Shown: piece after piece, positions 60,837 to 64,000 of the stretch
How the letters are laid out: each line of letters starts with the position of its first letter
Numbering within the stretch: the first letter of the stretch is position 1
Assembly (NCBI GenBank): GCA_016714765.1
Contig: JADKCF010000002.1
Span: forward strand, 62,001-126,000
Reading direction: 5' to 3'
Length of the DNA: 64,000 bases
Origin: Saprospiraceae bacterium
GTDB lineage: Bacteria; Bacteroidota; Bacteroidia; Chitinophagales; Saprospiraceae
The notes under the pieces: generated by a model
What the model was told of the DNA's origin: nothing
Database searches by the model: none
The model's input: the letters and a program-made list of their open reading frames with translations, nothing else
Program-made: the position numbers and the translations under genes

Positions 60837-61382
60837 ATGGCAACCAGACGTCGTATGCACAATGAGATCAATGCAGGATCAATGGCAGATATTGCATTTT
60901 TGCTTTTAATATTTTTTTTGGTCACCACGACCATTACTGAAGATAAAGGCGTTCTTGTCAAACTACCTGAATGGACACCAGATCCGCCACCAGCACTACC
61001 CATGCATAAAAGAAATGTATTTTCTGTTATGGTCAATGCCGAGAATCAACTACTGGTCAGGGACGAACCCACAAACATCACAGAACTCAGGGCGAAAGCT
61101 AAAAATTTCATTTTAAATCCAGATAACGACCCGAAAATGTCAGAACGTCCTGCCCTTGCTATCATCTCCCTTAGAAATGATCGCGGGACCAGATATGAGT
61201 CATATATCGAAGTGTACAATGAACTCAAAGCAGCGTATAATGAACTCTGGAATGAAGAAGCGATGAAAAAATTTGGCAAACAAATGTCAGATCTCGAGCC
61301 GTTCCGCCAGAAAACTATCAAAGAAGCCATACCAATGGTGCTGTCAGAGGCCGAACCAACAGCTTTTGGCGATGAAAAGTGA
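60837..61382 (+). CDS. ExbD/TolR family biopolymer transport protein
   Basis: A 181-residue protein with the ExbD pattern: a short basic N-terminus (TRRRMHNEINAGSMADIAFL), one membrane helix containing the ion-pathway aspartate (SMADIAFLLLIFFLVTTTI), then a periplasmic domain (VFSVMVNAENQLLVRDEPTN). ExbD with ExbB and TonB energises outer-membrane transporters, or with TolQ constricts the envelope. No exbB, second exbD or tonB lies on the visible side, which is unusual because Bacteroidota commonly cluster exbB-exbD-exbD-tonB. The other genes may be elsewhere. Confidence 0.88.
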   Translation: MATRRRMHNEINAGSMADIAFLLLIFFLVTTTITEDKGVLVKLPEWTPDPPPALPMHKRNVFSVMVNAENQLLVRDEPTNITELRAKAKNFILNPDNDPKMSERPALAIISLRNDRGTRYESYIEVYNELKAAYNELWNEEAMKKFGKQMSDLEPFRQKTIKEAIPMVLSEAEPTAFGDEK

Positions 61383-61443
61383 CATGTCGGATGACTAAAG
61401 AGAAGGTACTGCCCAATGAAAACGCATTTAGGCAGAAGCAAAA

Positions 61444-61845
61444 TTACTTAGCTTTTTGGCCATGCTGCCAGCAAAAACCACCTTTATTGTCGGTATATCG
61501 CTGACATATTTTGCCTTCTTTGGATTTGCCTTTGCATTGTACCATATTGGTGGCTTGTTTGCAATTTTCGGCGGGTCCTTTCAACAGCTCGTTACTTTCT
61601 TGATTATTTTCAACATCAATAGACGAAATTTTCTGTTTTGCATCAAATGAATATAATTCTCTACCTAAACCCATAGTAGTTTGAGAAAAATAAAGATTGT
61701 CATTAATTACTTTCAAAAATTCAATTGAACTGAATGATCCCAAAGATGGATCTAAATCTTTGATGAGGTATGTGCCGTTAGTTGTTCCATCAGTTCTCCA
61801 TAATTCATATCCATGAAAAAATATCCAGCAGTAGTATATATAATA
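61444..61845 (-). pseudogene. Remnant of an ELWxxDGT-repeat protein with a Cys-rich C-terminal motif
   Basis: The minus-strand frame reads GYELWRTDGTTNGTYLIKDL and then NDNLYFSQTTMGLGRELYSF, matching ELWxxDGT beta-propeller repeats of Bacteroidota surface proteins. The tail QCKGKSKEGKICQRYTDNKG with FCWQHGQKAK looks like a small Cys/His motif found at the ends of other proteins. The frame has an in-frame stop upstream, no ATG or promoter, and lacks the rest of the propeller, so it is a 5'-truncated remnant. A further repeat (IDDCFDIIYTTAGYFFHGYE) appears if the A6 tract at 61816-61821 gains one base. A short expressed protein from TTG 61743 cannot be excluded. Confidence 0.6.
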
Positions 61846-61936
61846 TCAAAACAATCATCTATATTTGCCAGATTATACGTCACAATAATGACGAAATAAT
61901 CGACATTAATCTATTTGCAGAGAAGTTGGACCTTTT

Positions 61937-62018
61937 GAGTGAGGGATAGAAGCGAGCACGAAGTAAAGCGGATAGCCCGACCCGGAGCTCAGCGGAGGGG
62001 CACTCCCAGGCTTTTTCA
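61937..62018. repeat. GC-rich foldable intergenic element, possible dispersed repeat or small RNA motif
   Basis: The stretch contains GGGATAG, AGCGGATAGCCCGACCC and GGAGCTCAGCGGAGGGG, much richer in GC than the flanks. GAGTG (61937-61941) can pair with CACTC (62001-62005), and GAGCTC is an internal palindrome. A T-rich CTTTTTC follows. I have seen similar GGGATAG...AGCCCGACCC blocks in intergenic DNA of other Bacteroidota, from memory only. Nature unproven; it lies between the remnant and dnaE. Confidence 0.45.
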
Positions 62019-62060
62019 GGATCATAATCATAATATTAATGTACGTAAAAACCGATGTCG

Positions 62061-64000
62061 ATGTATCTAAACTGTCACTCCTACTTTAGTCTCCGATACG
62101 GTACCTTCGCACCCGAAGAATTGCCCGGCATCGCTAAGTCTTATGGCGTAGAGTGTCTCGTCATGTCCGATATCAATAATACTTCAGCGGCTTTTCAGTT
62201 TGTACGAGGCTGTCGTGCTGAGGGTATCAAACCCATACTTGGTATAGAATTTCGCCAGGACAATGAGTTTCTCTATCTCGGTATCGCACGCAATGATGAA
62301 GGCTGGCGAGAATTGTGTTCCTTGCTCACAGAGTCATCGCTCTCCGGAGAGGCACTGCCCAAAGAAGCACCAGAGCTCCACCATTGTTATATCGTCTATC
62401 GCAAACTGCCCAAAGGTGTAGAGCTACTCAGAGATTATGAGTATGCAGGCGTTAGACCCGAAGAAGTCAACCATCTATACTCATCTTATCTCAAAAACTA
62501 TCCCGACAAACTCGTCATTTTCAGTCCCGTAACTTTCGCGGATCAAGATGGATTTAAGGCACACAAACTACTCCGATGTATCGATCTGAATATCGTCATC
62601 GGCAAGCTTGACCCTAAAGACTGCGCCAAGTCATCTGAGATATTTTTCGCAAAAGGTCATCACGAAAATGTATTCCAGCAATATCCGCATATCATCGCCA
62701 ATACACAGCATATTCTGGACACCTGCCATACCGAGATGGAAGCGTCCAAACTCCACAACCGCCGTACTTTCACGGGGGATGAGGCAGATGACTTCAAACT
62801 CCTGACCAAACTTGCTGTGAGTGGATGCAAGCGCCGATACGGAGACAAACACAAAAAAGCAACCGAACGCACTCTCCGCGAGCTGAAGGTGATACAGCAG
62901 ATGGGATTTTGTGCCTACTTCCTCATCACGTGGGACATCGTGAGGTATGCACACTCGGTGGGTTACTTTCACGTAGGCCGTGGGTCGGGAGCCAACTCTA
63001 TCGTAGCGTACAATCTTGATATCACCGATGTAGACCCGCTTGAGCTGGACTTGTATTTCGAGCGATTTATCAATCCGCATCGATCATCGCCACCGGATTT
63101 TGACATCGACTTCTCGTGGAACAATCGCGATGACGTCACTGATTATATCTTCAAGAGATACGGCAAAGAAAATACGGCATTGCTCGCCACCTACAATACC
63201 TTCAAGGGCAAATCCATCATCCGCGAACTAGGCAAGGTACTCGGTCTCCCCAAAGCGGATATAGATACCATCGTGGACGAACCCATGGCTGTGGACAAAC
63301 ATCATCCCTTTGCACGGCACATCTTTAAGTACGGGAAAATGATCGAAAAATTTCCCAATTACCTGTCTATACACGCGGGAGGTGTGCTCATCAGCGAGCG
63401 ACCGCTCAACTATCATACTGCCTTACTGATGATGCCCAAGGGATTTCCCATTGTACACTTCGATATGTACGGCGCCGAAGATCTCGAATACCACAAATAC
63501 GATGTACTCTCGCAGCGAGGTCTCGGCCACATCAAAGACGCGGTAGATCTCGTCAAACAAAATCAGGGCAAAGCCATCGATGTACACAATGTCGCACTGA
63601 TCAAAGAAGATCCCAAAGTGAAAGCCCAACTTCGTTCAGGTCACTGTATCGGCTGTTTCTATATAGAGTCGCCTGCCATGCGTGGTCTGCTCCACAAGTT
63701 GAGATGCGACAATTATATACATCTCGTCGCCGCCAGTTCGATCATACGTCCGGGTGTAGCGCAGTCGGGCATGATGCGTGAGTACATACAGCGATTTCAC
63801 AAGCCTGACAGTTACACGTATCTGCATCCGGTGTTTGAAGAGCATCTCGGAGAGACGTATGGTGTCATGGTCTATCAGGAAGATGTGATGAAGATTGTCC
63901 ACCATTTCTCTGGTCTCGATCTCGATGAGTCGGACGTGCTGCGTCGTATCATGACCGGCAAAAAGAAGAGTTCGGACACCTTCTACCGATTGCAAGAGAA
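62061..64000 (+). CDS. DNA polymerase III alpha subunit, DnaE2-like (cut by window end)
   Basis: The frame runs from ATG 62061 (or 62055, two codons earlier) to the window edge, covering at least 646 residues of a C-family polymerase. It opens with the PHP domain (MYLNCHSYFSLRYGTFAPEE, MSDINNTSAAFQFVRGCRAE) and continues into the palm (HVGRGSGANSIVAYNLDITD, PPDFDIDFSWNNRDDVTDYI with catalytic aspartates), then ASSIIRPGVAQSGMM and YGVMVYQEDVMKIVHHFSG. The short PHP-to-palm distance suggests the roughly 1,000-residue Bacteroidota type that pairs with ImuB-like polymerases in mutagenic repair, not the main replicase. That subtype call is inference. Hand counts give 57-62% GC in two 60-base lines, well above neighbouring genes. 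Confidence 0.88.
   Translation, partial: MYLNCHSYFSLRYGTFAPEELPGIAKSYGVECLVMSDINNTSAAFQFVRGCRAEGIKPILGIEFRQDNEFLYLGIARNDEGWRELCSLLTESSLSGEALPKEAPELHHCYIVYRKLPKGVELLRDYEYAGVRPEEVNHLYSSYLKNYPDKLVIFSPVTFADQDGFKAHKLLRCIDLNIVIGKLDPKDCAKSSEIFFAKGHHENVFQQYPHIIANTQHILDTCHTEMEASKLHNRRTFTGDEADDFKLLTKLAVSGCKRRYGDKHKKATERTLRELKVIQQMGFCAYFLITWDIVRYAHSVGYFHVGRGSGANSIVAYNLDITDVDPLELDLYFERFINPHRSSPPDFDIDFSWNNRDDVTDYIFKRYGKENTALLATYNTFKGKSIIRELGKVLGLPKADIDTIVDEPMAVDKHHPFARHIFKYGKMIEKFPNYLSIHAGGVLISERPLNYHTALLMMPKGFPIVHFDMYGAEDLEYHKYDVLSQRGLGHIKDAVDLVKQNQGKAIDVHNVALIKEDPKVKAQLRSGHCIGCFYIESPAMRGLLHKLRCDNYIHLVAASSIIRPGVAQSGMMREYIQRFHKPDSYTYLHPVFEEHLGETYGVMVYQEDVMKIVHHFSGLDLDESDVLRRIMTGKKKSSDTFYRLQE

Noticed and set aside
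1..64000. tRNA, rRNA, CRISPR arrays and insertion sequences
   Set aside because: Looked for by eye on both strands; no tRNA-like clover arms with CCA ends, no regularly spaced repeats and no transposase motifs were found.

Overview
The window looks like a chromosomal piece of a Bacteroidota bacterium, most plausibly from the Saprospirales/Chitinophagales side (inference). The signs are: an AT-rich genome with few Shine-Dalgarno sequences; repeated TAnnTTTG promoter elements, typical of the Bacteroidota sigma factor; proteins with type IX secretion (T9SS) C-terminal sorting domains; PorT-like outer-membrane barrels; a PorE-like TPR/PD40/OmpA protein; and a 14-gene nuo operon with a short NuoG. 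I found no tRNA, rRNA, CRISPR array or insertion sequence.

Layout. 1-2.8 kb: the end of a polytopic membrane protein (perhaps an O-antigen ligase), a TolC-type efflux protein, a MOSC protein and an OsmC protein. 3-11.8 kb, minus strand: an inorganic-carbon and ion-transport block made of DedA, an ArsB/NhaD-type antiporter, a 126-aa unknown, and a tight SulP-DabA-DabB operon. 12.1-25 kb, plus strand: the complete nuoA-N operon for respiratory complex I. 25-30.4 kb, minus: a secreted T9SS M4 metalloprotease (frameshifted) with a small lipoprotein in front, a polyprenyl diphosphate synthase and TrmB. 30.5-38.9 kb: a PorT-like barrel, DUF2461, CinA, a lipoyl acyltransferase E2, the PorE-like protein (frameshifted), a TrpF-like protein, an alkyltransferase-like protein and DUF2147. 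38.9-43.4 kb: a sodium:solute symporter with MurQ, then tryptophanase and an Rrf2 regulator. 43.6-49.2 kb: a vanadium-haloperoxidase-like lipoprotein, LigA, YceI and a MerR/B12-binding regulator. 49.4-58.2 kb: a run of cell-envelope and metabolic genes, namely a barrel protein, a T9SS protein, an SDR, a GH3-beta-lactamase fusion (frameshifted), a gamma-carbonic anhydrase-like protein, and an acyl-CoA dehydrogenase with a phosphotransferase. 58.3-64 kb: an MBOAT/SGNH acylation pair, an orphan ExbD, a remnant of an ELWxxDGT protein, a GC-rich foldable element, and the start of a DnaE2-like polymerase with clearly higher GC.

How the parts fit. SulP and the DAB pair import or trap bicarbonate using ion gradients. 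DabB is a NuoL-type subunit, and the complex I operon lies divergently next to the block. The gamma-carbonic anhydrase homologue at 55.4 kb could serve the same carbon pool. SSS plus MurQ, and separately the NagZ-like GH3 protein, point to peptidoglycan-sugar recovery.

Quality note. Three long genes are each broken by the apparent loss of one base in a homopolymer, and a fourth case is possible in a remnant. That pattern looks like long-read consensus error rather than biology, so the three proteins are probably intact in the organism. All functions are read from sequence motifs and remembered families; no search was run.
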